A stretch of DNA of 64,000 bases from Chloroflexota bacterium (GCA_025354985.1 JANXLU010000042.1:62001-126000); one strand, 5' to 3'. Positions 1 to 9,316 are shown, counted from the stretch's first letter. The notes: generated from the sequence alone by a model not told the origin. Translations and numbers: made by a program.

Positions 1-1641
1 TTCATCCGCCAGCACCAGGTCTGGGCGACCTGCGAACGCACGTGCGATACCAATTCGTTGCTTCTCTCCGCCGCTGAGTTGGCGGGGCAGCCGGTCGTAA
101 TAGCTGTCATCGAGTTTGACGGCATGTAGCAGGCGCGTCACCTCACCACGCACCTCTGCCGGTGGGACGATTTTGAACCGCCGAAGGGGTCGTTCGATCT
201 GGCGCCCGACCGAGTAGGCCGGATTGAGGGTGGCATCCGGATTCTGGAACACCATCTGGAGTTCCTTTACCAAACCTATGTCTCGGTGGCGGGCGTTTTT
301 GTCGAGGCTGAAGCTCATGAAGCGCGCGCTGCCACCTGTCATATCTTCGAGACCGATGATTGTTTTAACCAGCGTGCTTTTACCGCTGCCGCTCTCGCCG
401 ACCACGCCAAGAGATTTTCCACGAGGTAGCTGAAAGCTGACGCCATCGACGGCCTTTACGTTGTTCTGTTTGCCCAATCCGAACGCACCCAACAGGGCAT
501 TTCCACCCGATCGATAGTGAGTGCGCAACATGTCCACGTCGAGCACCATCTCCGGGAATTCCGGACTTGTCAGTGGGGCGGTCATTAGTGACGCATCACC
601 GGTGGACAGGAAGTCCTTTGGGTCGAGCTGTTCCGCCAATTCGCATCGTACCTTGTGTGATTTTGAGGTGCCCAGCGCGGTCAAGTTGGCCGAACCAATC
701 ACGTCGGGAATTTCACGCATGATTTGCCGATTGACGGAACAGGCGGGCTTGGCATGATCGCACCGTGGTTCAAATACACATCCGGGCGGCAATGCGCTTG
801 GCGCCGGCACACGACCACGTATTGGATGCAACATGCTGGTGGCCTTGTCGCTCCCGAGCCGCGGTATTGCGCGCAGCAGCCCTTGTGTATAGGGGTGGCG
901 CGGGTTTGCAAAAATTTCACCAACCGACGCCAGTTCGACCAATTCACCGGCATACATGACGCCGACACGTTCGCACACGCGTGCGACCACGCCCAGATTG
1001 TGGCTTATAAACAAAATTGCGGTGTCTATGTCCCGGCGCAAATCAGCGATGAGGTCGAGGACAGCCGCCTCGATTGTGACGTCAAGCGCGGTCGTGGGCT
1101 CATCCATTATCAACAAAGCGGGATTGTTGAGCAGTGCCATGGCTATGACAATACGCTGTTGCTGACCGCCCGATATTTGGTGCGGGTAGCGTTCGAGCAC
1201 GGCCTCGGGCACCGGCATATAGACGCGTTTGAGCATGGTGATGCAGCGTGCGCGCGCGTCCTCACGGCTCATATTTTGATGGGTGGTTAACACCTCATTC
1301 ATCTGTTCGCCAACGCGCATGACCGGGTTGAGCGAGGTCATGGGGTCTTGATAAACCATGCTGATCTTGTTGCCGCGCAGCTTGCGCAGCTCGTTCTCGC
1401 TTTTGCCGACCAGCGATTCGCCTTGGAACACAATGTCCCCGGAGGCCACCTTGCCGTTTCTCCCGAGATAGTTCACCAAACCAAAGGCGACGGTGCTTTT
1501 GCCGCAGCCGCTTTCGCCAACCAACCCCAGTGTTTCGCCCTTGAAGATATCAAAGCTCACGTCGCGCACGGCGCGAATGTCGCCCTTGCGCGTTTCGTAG
1601 CTGATGGCTAGGTTTTTTGCGGAGATGACAGGTACTTCCAT
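1..1641 (-). CDS. Fused double ATP-binding protein of a peptide/nickel-type ABC importer (partial)
   Basis: This protein energises import of peptides or similar solutes by the adjacent permeases, on the cytoplasmic face. Translating the complement from the ATG at 1641 gives one open frame of 547 codons that leaves the left edge without a stop. The first ATPase has Walker A GESGCGKST (about residue 41), signature ISGGQQQR (about 152) and Walker B LLIMDEPTTALD. A Cys-containing oligopeptide-transport (oligo_HPY-type) tail follows at about 270-320. The second ATPase has Walker A GESGSGKST (about 415), signature LSGGEKQR, and a Walker B whose DE is at the edge. A DppD-like and a DppF-like unit are therefore fused, as in the known YejF and GsiA proteins. 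The gene is last in the operon as seen here, 69 bases after the second permease. The frame was checked at both Walker A motifs and at residue 297. Confidence 0.93.
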   Translation of the reverse strand, partial: MEVPVISAKNLAISYETRKGDIRAVRDVSFDIFKGETLGLVGESGCGKSTVAFGLVNYLGRNGKVASGDIVFQGESLVGKSENELRKLRGNKISMVYQDPMTSLNPVMRVGEQMNEVLTTHQNMSREDARARCITMLKRVYMPVPEAVLERYPHQISGGQQQRIVIAMALLNNPALLIMDEPTTALDVTIEAAVLDLIADLRRDIDTAILFISHNLGVVARVCERVGVMYAGELVELASVGEIFANPRHPYTQGLLRAIPRLGSDKATSMLHPIRGRVPAPSALPPGCVFEPRCDHAKPACSVNRQIMREIPDVIGSANLTALGTSKSHKVRCELAEQLDPKDFLSTGDASLMTAPLTSPEFPEMVLDVDMLRTHYRSGGNALLGAFGLGKQNNVKAVDGVSFQLPRGKSLGVVGESGSGKSTLVKTIIGLEDMTGGSARFMSFSLDKNARHRDIGLVKELQMVFQNPDATLNPAYSVGRQIERPLRRFKIVPPAEVRGEVTRLLHAVKLDDSYYDRLPRQLSGGEKQRIGIARAFAGRPDLVLADE

Positions 1642-1710
1642 TACAGATACAGATTAAATTAATTGCCCGCGACGCCGAAAGGCCAACGTTGGGTCCGGTT
1701 TACAACGAAT

Positions 1711-2646
1711 TTAGCGATAGCGGTTTAATTGTTCCTGCAAGCCATCAGCCAGCAGATTTAATCCCAGGACCAGCGTCGCAGTGGCGATGGAACCGGCCAA
1801 TGCGCCCCAGGGATGACCTCCCAGGAGTTGAGCGCGCCCGGCATTGACAATGCTGCCCCAGTCTGGTGATGGCGGAGGCAGGCCCAGCCCCAGGAAACCC
1901 AGGGTTCCCATGGCGAAGACGGCGTAGCCCATGCGCAGCATGGCATCAATCAGAATTGGGCCGCGTGCATTTGGCAGGATTTCCACAAACATGATATACC
2001 ACGGGCTTTCACCGCGCGTCTGGGCTGCCGCAATATAGTCACGCGTCTTGATATCCAAGGTCAGGCTGCGGACTAATTTGGCAATACCCGGCGCTCCAGT
2101 TACGGTTACCGCGAGCACAATGGTTAACGGGCTGGGGCCAAGCGCGGCGAGGATGACCAAATAGAGCAGGATGGATGGAATACCGATCATGGCATCAAGT
2201 ATTCGCATCACGACTTCATCAACCCAGCCACCAAAATAGCCGGCCATAAGCCCGAGCGAACCACCGACGAGCAACGCTACGATCACCGAGATGGGGGCAA
2301 GCAGCAGGACGATGCGCGATCCATAGACTGTGCGTGCCCAGATGTCGCGCGCCTGTCGGTCCGTGCCGATCCAGTGCTCGGCCGAGGGTGGCTTTAGTAC
2401 CTGACCACGGAAGGATTGTTGCGCGTCATAGCGGGCGAGCAGCGGTGTGGTTGTGCAGTCGCTTGAAGCAGCCCAACAATCCGGACGCACCAACAGATCA
2501 TCGGCGCCAAGCGCCATGATGATCCAAAATAGCACCAAGGCGAGACCGACTACGGCGGCGGGTGAACCGATCAGGTTGCCGAGAGCAGCACGGAGCTTGC
2601 TTTCGCGTGCGGGCCGGGTAAATGGAACGGATTGAGCGTTGACCAT
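1711..2646 (-). CDS. ABC importer permease, DppC/OppC type
   Basis: Second transmembrane subunit of the peptide/nickel-type importer (BPD_transp_1 family), 311 aa, in the cytoplasmic membrane. A first membrane segment lies at about residues 30-48 (AVVGLALVLFWIIMAL), followed by an external loop and five more hydrophobic segments. The cytoplasmic EAA-type loop, which contacts the ATPase, reads AAAQTRGESPWYIMFVEILP near residue 210. The loop after the first helix is longer than usual and contains CWAASSDC, whose two cysteines could form a disulfide outside the cell; that is inference. The gene starts 2 bases after the stop of the upstream permease, so translational coupling is likely. The substrate cannot be read from sequence. 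Confidence 0.92.
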   Translation of the reverse strand: MVNAQSVPFTRPARESKLRAALGNLIGSPAAVVGLALVLFWIIMALGADDLLVRPDCWAASSDCTTTPLLARYDAQQSFRGQVLKPPSAEHWIGTDRQARDIWARTVYGSRIVLLLAPISVIVALLVGGSLGLMAGYFGGWVDEVVMRILDAMIGIPSILLYLVILAALGPSPLTIVLAVTVTGAPGIAKLVRSLTLDIKTRDYIAAAQTRGESPWYIMFVEILPNARGPILIDAMLRMGYAVFAMGTLGFLGLGLPPPSPDWGSIVNAGRAQLLGGHPWGALAGSIATATLVLGLNLLADGLQEQLNRYR

Positions 2647-2648
2647 GA

Positions 2649-3956
2649 TTATTGGTAGCGAATCCGTGGATTCAACCAGGTGTAAATAACATCGGCGAAA
2701 AGCTGGGTCATGACCGAGATCAAAATAAACACCATTGCCGCTGCTTCGACCGCAAAAACGTCTTTAAATAGTGCGGCCTCACGCACATAGCTACCGAGAC
2801 CGGGATAGCCGAACACGGATTCAACCACAACGATGCCGCCTATCAGCCAGTTGACGTGCTGAATAATGATGGTGATTGGAGCCATGAGCGCGTTTTTTAG
2901 CGCGTGCCGGAACACGATCGACCACTTGCTCAGACCTTTTAGTTGGGCGGTGCGGATGTAGTTGGTGCGCATGACTTCCACCATGCTGGTGCGGGTGATG
3001 CGCAGCACATAGCCCAACTCGATCAGGGTGAGCGTGGCAATCGGCAAAATCAGCATTTGCGGTCGCTCAAACAATGAATTGTCATTTGTGATCACAACCG
3101 CGCCCGGTAACAGCTCCAGCCAGACTGCGAATACCAAAATGAGGGCGATGGCGCTAACGAACTCGGGTGTTCCGGTGGCGAGCAAGCTCAGGGTTGAGAG
3201 CAGCCGATCCACCCATTTGCCTTCGTTCAAACCCGCCAACAATCCAAGCGCCAGCGCAAGGGGCATTACAACGATGAATGCAATTCCGGCCAGGATCAAC
3301 GTGTTCTTGATTCGGGTCAACAATGATTCAATCACGGGGCGACCGGTGAAAAACGAAACGCCCGGGTCACCGCGAAGCAACCCCATTTGAAGTGGGATGT
3401 ATTTGCGCGGCGCCCCGGCGGTGTTTTTCCACGCCGCCTTGGTCAATGTCCATGATTCCAGGGATTGCCCACGCACCCACATGCTGGCCTGATTTTCCCG
3501 GTTGATACCCCAGAAAACCGGGAATCCTTCCGCGTCCTTCTTCCAGACTTCGGGACCCAGCCTTTGCTCGGTTATTTTGCCGGCGGAATCCCGGCGCACG
3601 CTGATCATGGTCTCGCCATCCTCGGTATAGTTTTGGGTCAACGCGCCATCCGCACCCACCACCCACCAACTATATTGGCGACTTTCCGCATCATAGATGC
3701 GCTGCACCGGGCGCCCAAGCTGCTGAGTGGCCTGCCAGTCGCTCCCGATCAGCCAGCGAATGTAGCGCACAAGCGGGGGTTGATCCAACCCATTTTGCGC
3801 ATTGAATGACGCCTCCTGCTCGGGCGTAATCGTATTCCCAAGTGAGTTGATGGCGATGTTTCCCGGGGCGATTTCCAGGAAGAAAAAGACCAGGATCGAA
3901 GCTAGAAACAGGGTCAGCCCCAATGAGAAGAACTTGCGGAAAATAAAGTTGGTCAT
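2649..3956 (-). CDS. ABC importer permease, DppB/OppB type, with a large external insertion
   Basis: First transmembrane subunit of the importer. I take the ATG at 3956 (MTNFIFRKFF), giving 435 aa. An upstream in-frame TTG at 3971 lies inside a hairpin stem and would add only five residues. The N-terminal helix and the C-terminal permease core with its EAA loop (RTAQLKGLSKWSIVFRHALK) are typical. Family members usually have 310-340 residues; the extra length is one block of about 120 residues after the first helix, rich in Trp, Tyr, Asp and Gly (for example SRQYSWWVVGADGALTQNY) and ending before GLLRGDPGVSFFTGRPV. It should sit outside the membrane and may help dock the binding protein. It follows the binding-protein gene and precedes the DppC-type gene by 2 bases. 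Confidence 0.92.
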   Translation of the reverse strand: MTNFIFRKFFSLGLTLFLASILVFFFLEIAPGNIAINSLGNTITPEQEASFNAQNGLDQPPLVRYIRWLIGSDWQATQQLGRPVQRIYDAESRQYSWWVVGADGALTQNYTEDGETMISVRRDSAGKITEQRLGPEVWKKDAEGFPVFWGINRENQASMWVRGQSLESWTLTKAAWKNTAGAPRKYIPLQMGLLRGDPGVSFFTGRPVIESLLTRIKNTLILAGIAFIVVMPLALALGLLAGLNEGKWVDRLLSTLSLLATGTPEFVSAIALILVFAVWLELLPGAVVITNDNSLFERPQMLILPIATLTLIELGYVLRITRTSMVEVMRTNYIRTAQLKGLSKWSIVFRHALKNALMAPITIIIQHVNWLIGGIVVVESVFGYPGLGSYVREAALFKDVFAVEAAAMVFILISVMTQLFADVIYTWLNPRIRYQ

Positions 3957-3968
3957 GGGTGCGCTAAG

Positions 3969-4008
3969 CAAAAATCACTATCCTCGCAGCGGGGGATAGT
4001 GATTTTTG
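3969..4008 (-). promoter_or_regulatory. Intergenic hairpin between binding-protein and permease genes
   Basis: The arms CAAAAATCACTATCC (3969-3983) and GGATAGTGATTTTTG (3994-4008) are perfectly complementary over 15 bases, with a 10-base loop. The element lies 18 bases after the binding-protein stop codon and 12 bases before the permease ATG. In importer operons such a stem commonly protects the upstream message or causes partial termination, so that the binding protein exceeds the membrane subunits. That role is inferred here. The stem ends in A/T-rich sequence in both directions, so it can also act as a weak intrinsic terminator. Confidence 0.75.
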
Positions 4009-4026
4009 TTGAGAATCGACACGAAA

Positions 4027-5808
4027 TCAAGCCTTCTTGGAAGGATCGATAAACGCCTCGCGCCACAGGTGGAAGCTTGTGGGGTGCGCGGGCAGGTTGT
4101 TGACATGCTGCCAGCGCGCAGAGAAGATTGGCATCCAGAACGCAATGGCCACAGAGCCGCGATCCTGCTGGATTTTTTCAATATCCTTCATGATCGCCTT
4201 GCGGGCTTCAATGTCATATGTGCCCTGGGCTTTCTTCAACAGATCGCTGAATTCCTTGTCCACCCAGCGACTTTCATTCCAAGGCACGGGCTTGCCATTT
4301 TTGTCGGCAATGTAAGCCAGGGGCAGAATCATTACACCCAGTGGGCGATGAGTCCATGGCGTGATGCCGGCTGGCACTTCGGTCCACTTGTCCCAATAGG
4401 CGCTGGTTGGCATGGTATCCAGTTGAATGTCAAATCCACTGGCCTTGGCCGTGTCCTTGAGGGATTCTGCATAGGCGACCACGTCGCTCCAGCCTGTGCC
4501 AACTGAAAGCTTGACAGCCAAAGGCGTCTTCAGGCCGGCTTCAGTCAGCAGGGCCTTGGCCTTGACCGGGTCGTACTTGGGGATGTCGATGGCGGCATAG
4601 TCGGGGTGCACGGGTGCAACGTGGAAGTCTCCACCAATTGCGCCCTGACCGAAGTAGGCCTTATCCAAGATTGCGGGGCGGTCCTGACTGAGCTTGAGTG
4701 CCGTGCGGACCTTGTTATCCTTCCAGGGATCCTGATCCACGCGCATGCGCAGCACGCGACTCTGACCAGTGGGGATTGATTCGACAATAATTCCCTTCTT
4801 GGCCTTGAATGCCTGGGTGGCTTCGACTTGTGGCTCGTAAACGGTGTCAACCTGACCGCTCAACATGGCGTTGGTAGATGCGGTTTCATCCTCGCCCAGA
4901 TCGATGTATTCGATTGAGTCCAGATAGGGCAGCGGCTTGCCATCGACACCATTCTGCCAGTAGCCATCGCGCTTGGTCACTTTGACGCGCTCGCCGACTT
5001 TGATCTCGGTGAGGCTGTAGGGACCGGTGCCCGGGTTCTTGCCACTCTTGATGTCGCCATCAAAGCTGTGGTGCATGATCATGGCCGGATACTGCGACAG
5101 CGTCTCCGGCACGTCGAGCTTGGGCGCATCCAGCTTCAACAGAATGGTGTTCTTGTCGACAATCTGAATGCCCTCCGGCTTTAAGAAGCCTTCCCAAAGA
5201 CCCAGCATCGAAGACTTGGTCTCGGGCTTGAGCCATTCCTTGATGTTCCAAACGGCGTCGTCCGCGGTGAACTCGTCACCGTTGGACCACTTGATACCTT
5301 TGCGCAGGTTGAGTGTCCACTGGGTCAAATCGGCGTTTGGCTTCCAGCTCTCGGCGAGTACGCCGCGGGTGATGTTGTCTGGTCCGGTTTCGGTCAGGTA
5401 TTCAAACACCGGGCGGAACAAGTTTGCGTCAAAGTTCCATGAGAAGCGGGCCGGGTGATCCACCTTGGGAACGCGCATGCCAACCTTCAGCGTGCCGCCA
5501 CGAACCACGCCACCAGGCAACGGTGTGGGCTTTGGCGCCTGGGTCGGTGCTGGCACGGCGGTTGGTGCGGGAACTGCGGTTGCAGCAGGAGCTGGCGCCT
5601 TGGTTGGATCCGGGGCCTTGGTAGCGGCCGACGCAGAGGTTGGCGCGGGTGCCGCGGTGGGTGGCGCGCTGCAGGCCGCCAATGCGTAGGCGGAAGTCGC
5701 GCTTACACCGAGCAACGTAACCGTGCGCAGAAATTCGCGCCGCCCGACGCGGCCCTGACGCAGTGCTTTCTGTAATTCTGGTACTGCGGGATGTAGATTG
5801 TCAGCCAT
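4027..5808 (-). CDS. Extracellular solute-binding lipoprotein, DppA/OppA family (SBP family 5)
   Basis: Captures peptides or a related solute outside the membrane and delivers it to the permease pair downstream. I start at the ATG 5808 (MADNLHPAV, 593 aa) because a GGAG-type ribosome site lies about 12 bases before it; an upstream in-frame start would add 25 residues. The N-terminus combines a twin-arginine motif ([13 protein letters not shown]) with a lipobox ending LAAC, so it is probably a Tat-exported lipoprotein. A low-complexity Ala/Pro/Thr linker of about 55 residues follows, a style common in Chloroflexota lipoproteins. The rest has the family 5 core, including LAESWKPN and [20 protein letters not shown]. 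It is the first gene of the operon. Confidence 0.93.
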   Translation of the reverse strand: MADNLHPAVPELQKALRQGRVGRREFLRTVTLLGVSATSAYALAACSAPPTAAPAPTSASAATKAPDPTKAPAPAATAVPAPTAVPAPTQAPKPTPLPGGVVRGGTLKVGMRVPKVDHPARFSWNFDANLFRPVFEYLTETGPDNITRGVLAESWKPNADLTQWTLNLRKGIKWSNGDEFTADDAVWNIKEWLKPETKSSMLGLWEGFLKPEGIQIVDKNTILLKLDAPKLDVPETLSQYPAMIMHHSFDGDIKSGKNPGTGPYSLTEIKVGERVKVTKRDGYWQNGVDGKPLPYLDSIEYIDLGEDETASTNAMLSGQVDTVYEPQVEATQAFKAKKGIIVESIPTGQSRVLRMRVDQDPWKDNKVRTALKLSQDRPAILDKAYFGQGAIGGDFHVAPVHPDYAAIDIPKYDPVKAKALLTEAGLKTPLAVKLSVGTGWSDVVAYAESLKDTAKASGFDIQLDTMPTSAYWDKWTEVPAGITPWTHRPLGVMILPLAYIADKNGKPVPWNESRWVDKEFSDLLKKAQGTYDIEARKAIMKDIEKIQQDRGSVAIAFWMPIFSARWQHVNNLPAHPTSFHLWREAFIDPSKKA

Positions 5809-5886
5809 TGTTTTTGAACTCTCCTCTCTTGGTTTTTGTAGCGGTTTATTTATCGGCGCTCTGCCACAGATGGCAACCAGCACACA

Positions 5887-5910
5887 TATATATTACACCC
5901 AGGAGGGTGT
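5887..5910 (-). promoter_or_regulatory. Possible importer promoter overlapping a short inverted repeat
   Basis: Upstream of the binding-protein gene, the minus strand carries an A/T-rich TAATATATAT stretch that could supply a -10 element, directly preceded by the inverted repeat ACACCC-AGGA-GGGTGT (5895-5910). The repeat could be an operator or a weak end-of-transcript stem for purU, which stops at 5955. No run of T follows it on the minus strand, so an intrinsic terminator is not well supported. Confidence 0.3.
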
Positions 5911-5954
5911 GTTTGAGTGTCAATTGTTGTGGTCGGGCGCGGCTTTTGAAATCA

Positions 5955-6812
5955 CTATGCAAAGACAACCACGCGATTATTGAAGACTATTGTCTTGCGC
6001 GCAACATGCCGCCGGATGGCATGGGACAGCACCAGCTTTTCAACATCGCCGCCCATGCGCGTAAGGTCCTCGACCGAATCACGGTGCGTCACGCGCACCA
6101 CATCCTGGTCGATGATCGGACCCTCATCCAAATCGGCGGTGACGTAGTGGGCGGTGGCGCCGATCAGCTTGACGCCACGATCATAGGCGCGGTGATATGG
6201 ACGAGCGCCGATAAACGCCGGCAGAAATGCGTGGTGTATGTTGATCATGCGCCCGGAATATTCGCGCACGAATGGCGCCCCGACAATGATCATGTAGCGC
6301 GCCAGAACGACCAAGTCTATCTTGCTCTCGTTGAGCATCGCAATTTGGGTCTGTTCCTGGGCCTCGCGGTTTTCCTTGTCAATCGGGAAATGATGAAAGG
6401 GGATGCCAAAGCGAGCGGCCACCGAGGCATGATCGGCGTGATTGCTGAGGATGAGTGGCAGGTCGACCGCCCACTCGCCACCTTGCACACGGCCAAGGAT
6501 TTCATATAGACAGTGTGCGGGCTTGCTGACAAACAGCGCCATGCGGAGGCGCTCATCCGAGAAATGCAGTTTCCAGCTCATACTCAGACGGTCTGCGACG
6601 AGGGTTTTGAAATAGTCGCCAATCTTTTCACGCGGGATCGCGAACGCAGCAAGATCCCATTGAACGCGCATAAAAAACTCGTTGATCTGGCTGTCGACAT
6701 GTTGCTCCAGTGAGAGGACGTTTCCACCATTGTCTGCGATGAATTTGGTGATTGCTGCAACCAGGCCCTTTTGATCCGGGCAATGCAACAGCAGGATAGC
6801 CGAAGTGTGCAT
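5955..6812 (-). CDS. purU: Formyltetrahydrofolate deformylase
   Basis: Hydrolyses 10-formyltetrahydrofolate to formate and tetrahydrofolate in the cytoplasm. The 285-aa protein has the usual length and order: an N-terminal ACT domain (LLLHCPDQKGLVAAITKFIA) and a formyltransferase-fold domain. The catalytic region is clear: NIHHAFLPAFIGARPYHRAY supplies the Asn and His, and GATAHYVTADLDEGPII supplies the Asp. It is transcribed away from a dimethylglycine dehydrogenase-type gene with only 37 bases between the start codons. PurU genes are known to accompany sarcosine or glycine-betaine demethylation genes, where they recycle folate loaded with one-carbon units. A TAAAAT -10 element six bases before the ATG suggests a leaderless message. 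Confidence 0.95.
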   Translation of the reverse strand: MHTSAILLLHCPDQKGLVAAITKFIADNGGNVLSLEQHVDSQINEFFMRVQWDLAAFAIPREKIGDYFKTLVADRLSMSWKLHFSDERLRMALFVSKPAHCLYEILGRVQGGEWAVDLPLILSNHADHASVAARFGIPFHHFPIDKENREAQEQTQIAMLNESKIDLVVLARYMIIVGAPFVREYSGRMINIHHAFLPAFIGARPYHRAYDRGVKLIGATAHYVTADLDEGPIIDQDVVRVTHRDSVEDLTRMGGDVEKLVLSHAIRRHVARKTIVFNNRVVVFA

Positions 6813-6849
6813 GCGCGGATTTTATGCTGATTCGGACTAAAATCCGCAC
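6813..6849. promoter_or_regulatory. Face-to-face divergent promoters for purU and the flavoprotein gene
   Basis: This 37-base gap holds two mirror-placed -10 elements. For the plus-strand gene, TAAAAT at 6838-6843 is followed by six bases and the ATG at 6850. For purU, TAAAAT read on the minus strand (6824-6819) is followed by six bases and its ATG at 6812. Neither gene has a Shine-Dalgarno site, so both messages should begin at or next to the start codon. Each promoter's -35 region must overlap the other's -10 or start codon, so the two polymerases would compete. Confidence 0.6.
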
Positions 6850-9282
6850 ATGCAACAACACGCCAGACTTGTCATAGTGGGAGCAGGCATCGTGGGCTGC
6901 GCGGCAGCCTATCATTTTGCAAAGGCTGGATGGAAGGACGTGGTGGTCATTGACAAGGGCGATCTGCGGGTCAACGAGGGCTCGTCATCACATGCGCCGG
7001 GCGGCATGTTTCTGACCAATCCGTCAAAGATGATGGTGGAGTTTGCCAAATACTCGCAGGCGCTTTACAAGTCCCTGACCCATGAAGAGGGACCGACCTT
7101 GTTTGAATGTGGCGGTCTTGAGGTTGCCTATACCCGTGACCGATGGAATGACCTGCACCGCAAGCGCGGATTTGCCAAGGCCTATGGCTTGGAAAGCACG
7201 ATGATCACGCCCTCTGAAATAAAACAATTGGTGCCGATTATGGATACCTCCAGGATTTTTGGGGGTTACTTTGTAAATCGAGATTCGGTTTCAAAGAGCG
7301 TGCGCACCTGCGAAGCCATGCGCCGGCTTGCAACCGAGACGGGAGGCGTGCAGTTTTTTGGTAACACGGCGGTGACTGATCTGGAAGTTGCAGGTGGTAG
7401 GGTGGTTGCCCTGCAAACCGAAGGTGGAAGGATCGCATGCGAACAGGTGCTTTGGTGCACCAACATCTGGGGTGATACGGTGTCGCGCGCAGCCGGGCTG
7501 CGCATTCCGCTGATGGCGGCAGAGCATCTGCTTACATATACCGATGCGCTGCCGGAGCTGGCGGGCGAAACAATCGAGCAGCGACATCCGTTGATGCGTC
7601 ATCAGGACCATAGCATGTATTTCCGCCAGCGTTTTGATAGTTATGCGGTGGGAAGCTACCGGCATATTCCGCTGATGGTTTGGCCAAAGGATATTGGCAA
7701 AAGCGCCATGCGCCCGTTTAGCGCGGAGCATTTCAAATCCGGATGGGATAGCGCGGTTGAACTGTTCCCAACACTGGCAAACCGGACTCTGGTGGAGAAA
7801 TTTAACGGTATGTTTGCATTTACCGTGGATGGCTATCCGGTGATGGGTGAAAGCGCGGTGAATGGTTTGTGGGTGGCGACCGGCTCATGGCTGACCCACG
7901 CGGGTGGTGTCGCAAACGCAATCGTCAATTGGATGACCACGGGCGACCCAGGGCTTGATCTGCGCGAGGCCGACATCACGCGATTTCAACCCCACTACTA
8001 CTCGAACCGATATATCGAAGCGCGCTGTACGCAGAACTATCGCGAGGTATATGACATCATTCACCCAGTTGATCAGATTTCAAATCCGCGGAATGTCAAA
8101 CTGAGCCCGGTGCATTCGCGTCTGGTAGAGCAGAAGGCAGTGTTCTTTCAGGGCGGTGGATGGGAAAACGCTCAGTGGTTTGAGGCAAACGCCAGATTGC
8201 TCGCGCGGTATGAGCCGCGCATCCCTCGGCGGGCAAATTGGGAAGCCCGCAACTGGTCGCCAATTCAGGGTGCCGAGCATTTGCACGTACGCGAGCACGT
8301 GGGTGCGTTTAATCTGGCTTCGCTGGCTATTGTGGAGCTTGCTGGACCGGGTGCACTGACGTTTCTGAATCAGCTGTGCGCCGGGCAGATGGATAAGGCA
8401 GTTGGCAAGGTTACCTATACCTCGCTGTTAAATAATCGCGGTGGCATCGTTGCTGACGTTACGGTCATCCGCAGGGCGATTAATGTCTTTTGGTTGATAA
8501 CGGGTGGTGCTATATTGCCGCACGATCTGGCTTGGATAAACCAACACGCGCCGACGGATGGGAGCGTGACGGTGACCGATGTGTCATCCAGCTGGTTCAA
8601 GATGGGTTTATGGGGGCCAAAGGCACGCGATGTGTTGGCTGGTATTGCCGAGCAAGATGTGAGCAGTGTGGCTTTCCCGTATTACAGCACGCGAGAGATT
8701 ACCGTGGACGCCGTAAACGTCTTTGCGCTTCGGATGAGTTATGCGGGTGAACTTGGTTGGGAGCTGTATTGCAAGCAGGAGAGCGCGACACGTTTGTGGG
8801 ACGCGGTTTGGGCGGCCGGGCAGGCCCACGAAATCATTGCGGCCGGCAGTGGCGCGTTTGACAGTTTGCGATTGGAGAAGGGTTATCGCTTGTGGGGCAG
8901 CGACATTCACACCGACTACAACCCGTATGAGGCGGGTATCGGCTGGGCGGTTGCAATGAAGAAGCACGCCTTCATCGGGCGGGATGCGCTTGTGGCCTCT
9001 CAGGCCGCCGGACTGCACAAGAAACTGTGCTGTTTGTTGATGGACGAATACAGCATGGCACTGGGAAAGGAGCCGGTGATGCATGAGGGCAAGCCCGTGG
9101 GATATGTGACCAGCGCAAATTATGGTTACAGCCTGGGCAAGTTTATTTGTTACGCGTATTTGCCAGTTGAGCTGGCAGTGACGGGCACCGAGTTGACCAT
9201 AGAGTACTTTGGCAAACCGCAACCGGCCGTCGTTAGCGAAGAGCCGGTATTTGATCCGAAGATGGTTCGAATGAAAGCCTGA
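6850..9282 (+). CDS. FAD-dependent dimethylglycine/sarcosine dehydrogenase-type enzyme with GcvT domain
   Basis: Predicted to oxidise an N-methyl amine such as dimethylglycine or sarcosine and pass the methyl carbon to tetrahydrofolate. The 810-aa protein has a DAO domain (about 1-370) with the FAD motif VIVGAGIVGCAAAYHFA, an FAO_M linker (about 375-430), a GcvT folate-binding domain (about 450-720) and a GcvT C-terminal barrel. His48 in GSSSHAPGG matches the position of the histidine that carries covalent FAD in dimethylglycine dehydrogenase (family knowledge; linkage inferred). Length and order fit DMGDH/SARDH enzymes. The divergent purU supports a folate-linked demethylation role. The exact substrate is uncertain. 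The start is the ATG six bases after TAAAAT. Confidence 0.9.
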   Translation: MQQHARLVIVGAGIVGCAAAYHFAKAGWKDVVVIDKGDLRVNEGSSSHAPGGMFLTNPSKMMVEFAKYSQALYKSLTHEEGPTLFECGGLEVAYTRDRWNDLHRKRGFAKAYGLESTMITPSEIKQLVPIMDTSRIFGGYFVNRDSVSKSVRTCEAMRRLATETGGVQFFGNTAVTDLEVAGGRVVALQTEGGRIACEQVLWCTNIWGDTVSRAAGLRIPLMAAEHLLTYTDALPELAGETIEQRHPLMRHQDHSMYFRQRFDSYAVGSYRHIPLMVWPKDIGKSAMRPFSAEHFKSGWDSAVELFPTLANRTLVEKFNGMFAFTVDGYPVMGESAVNGLWVATGSWLTHAGGVANAIVNWMTTGDPGLDLREADITRFQPHYYSNRYIEARCTQNYREVYDIIHPVDQISNPRNVKLSPVHSRLVEQKAVFFQGGGWENAQWFEANARLLARYEPRIPRRANWEARNWSPIQGAEHLHVREHVGAFNLASLAIVELAGPGALTFLNQLCAGQMDKAVGKVTYTSLLNNRGGIVADVTVIRRAINVFWLITGGAILPHDLAWINQHAPTDGSVTVTDVSSSWFKMGLWGPKARDVLAGIAEQDVSSVAFPYYSTREITVDAVNVFALRMSYAGELGWELYCKQESATRLWDAVWAAGQAHEIIAAGSGAFDSLRLEKGYRLWGSDIHTDYNPYEAGIGWAVAMKKHAFIGRDALVASQAAGLHKKLCCLLMDEYSMALGKEPVMHEGKPVGYVTSANYGYSLGKFICYAYLPVELAVTGTELTIEYFGKPQPAVVSEEPVFDPKMVRMKA

Positions 9283-9303
9283 GTGCAGAAGCAGACCGAC
9301 CGC

Positions 9304-9309
9304 TAGAAT
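9304..9309 (+). promoter_or_regulatory. -10 element of a probable leaderless histidine kinase message
   Basis: TAGAAT is followed by seven bases and the ATG at 9317. No Shine-Dalgarno sequence lies before the ATG. The spacing matches the other leaderless candidates in the window. Confidence 0.55.
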
Positions 9310-9316
9310 CGTTATC

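Noticed and set aside
724-1290. Plus-strand frame of 188 codons opposite the fused ATPase gene
   Set aside because: The minus strand encodes both ATPase motifs in one continuous frame, so this is a shadow frame.
4006-4506. Plus-strand frame opposite the solute-binding protein gene
   Set aside because: No motif, no ribosome site and full overlap with a well-supported gene.
5505-5670. Low-complexity repeat in the solute-binding protein gene as a frameshift or assembly artefact
   Set aside because: It encodes an uninterrupted Ala/Pro/Thr linker after a lipobox, as expected for this kind of lipoprotein.
5895-5910. Inverted repeat ACACCC-AGGA-GGGTGT as an intrinsic terminator of purU
   Set aside because: The stem is only six bases and is followed by alternating A/T rather than a T run; a promoter or operator role is equally likely.
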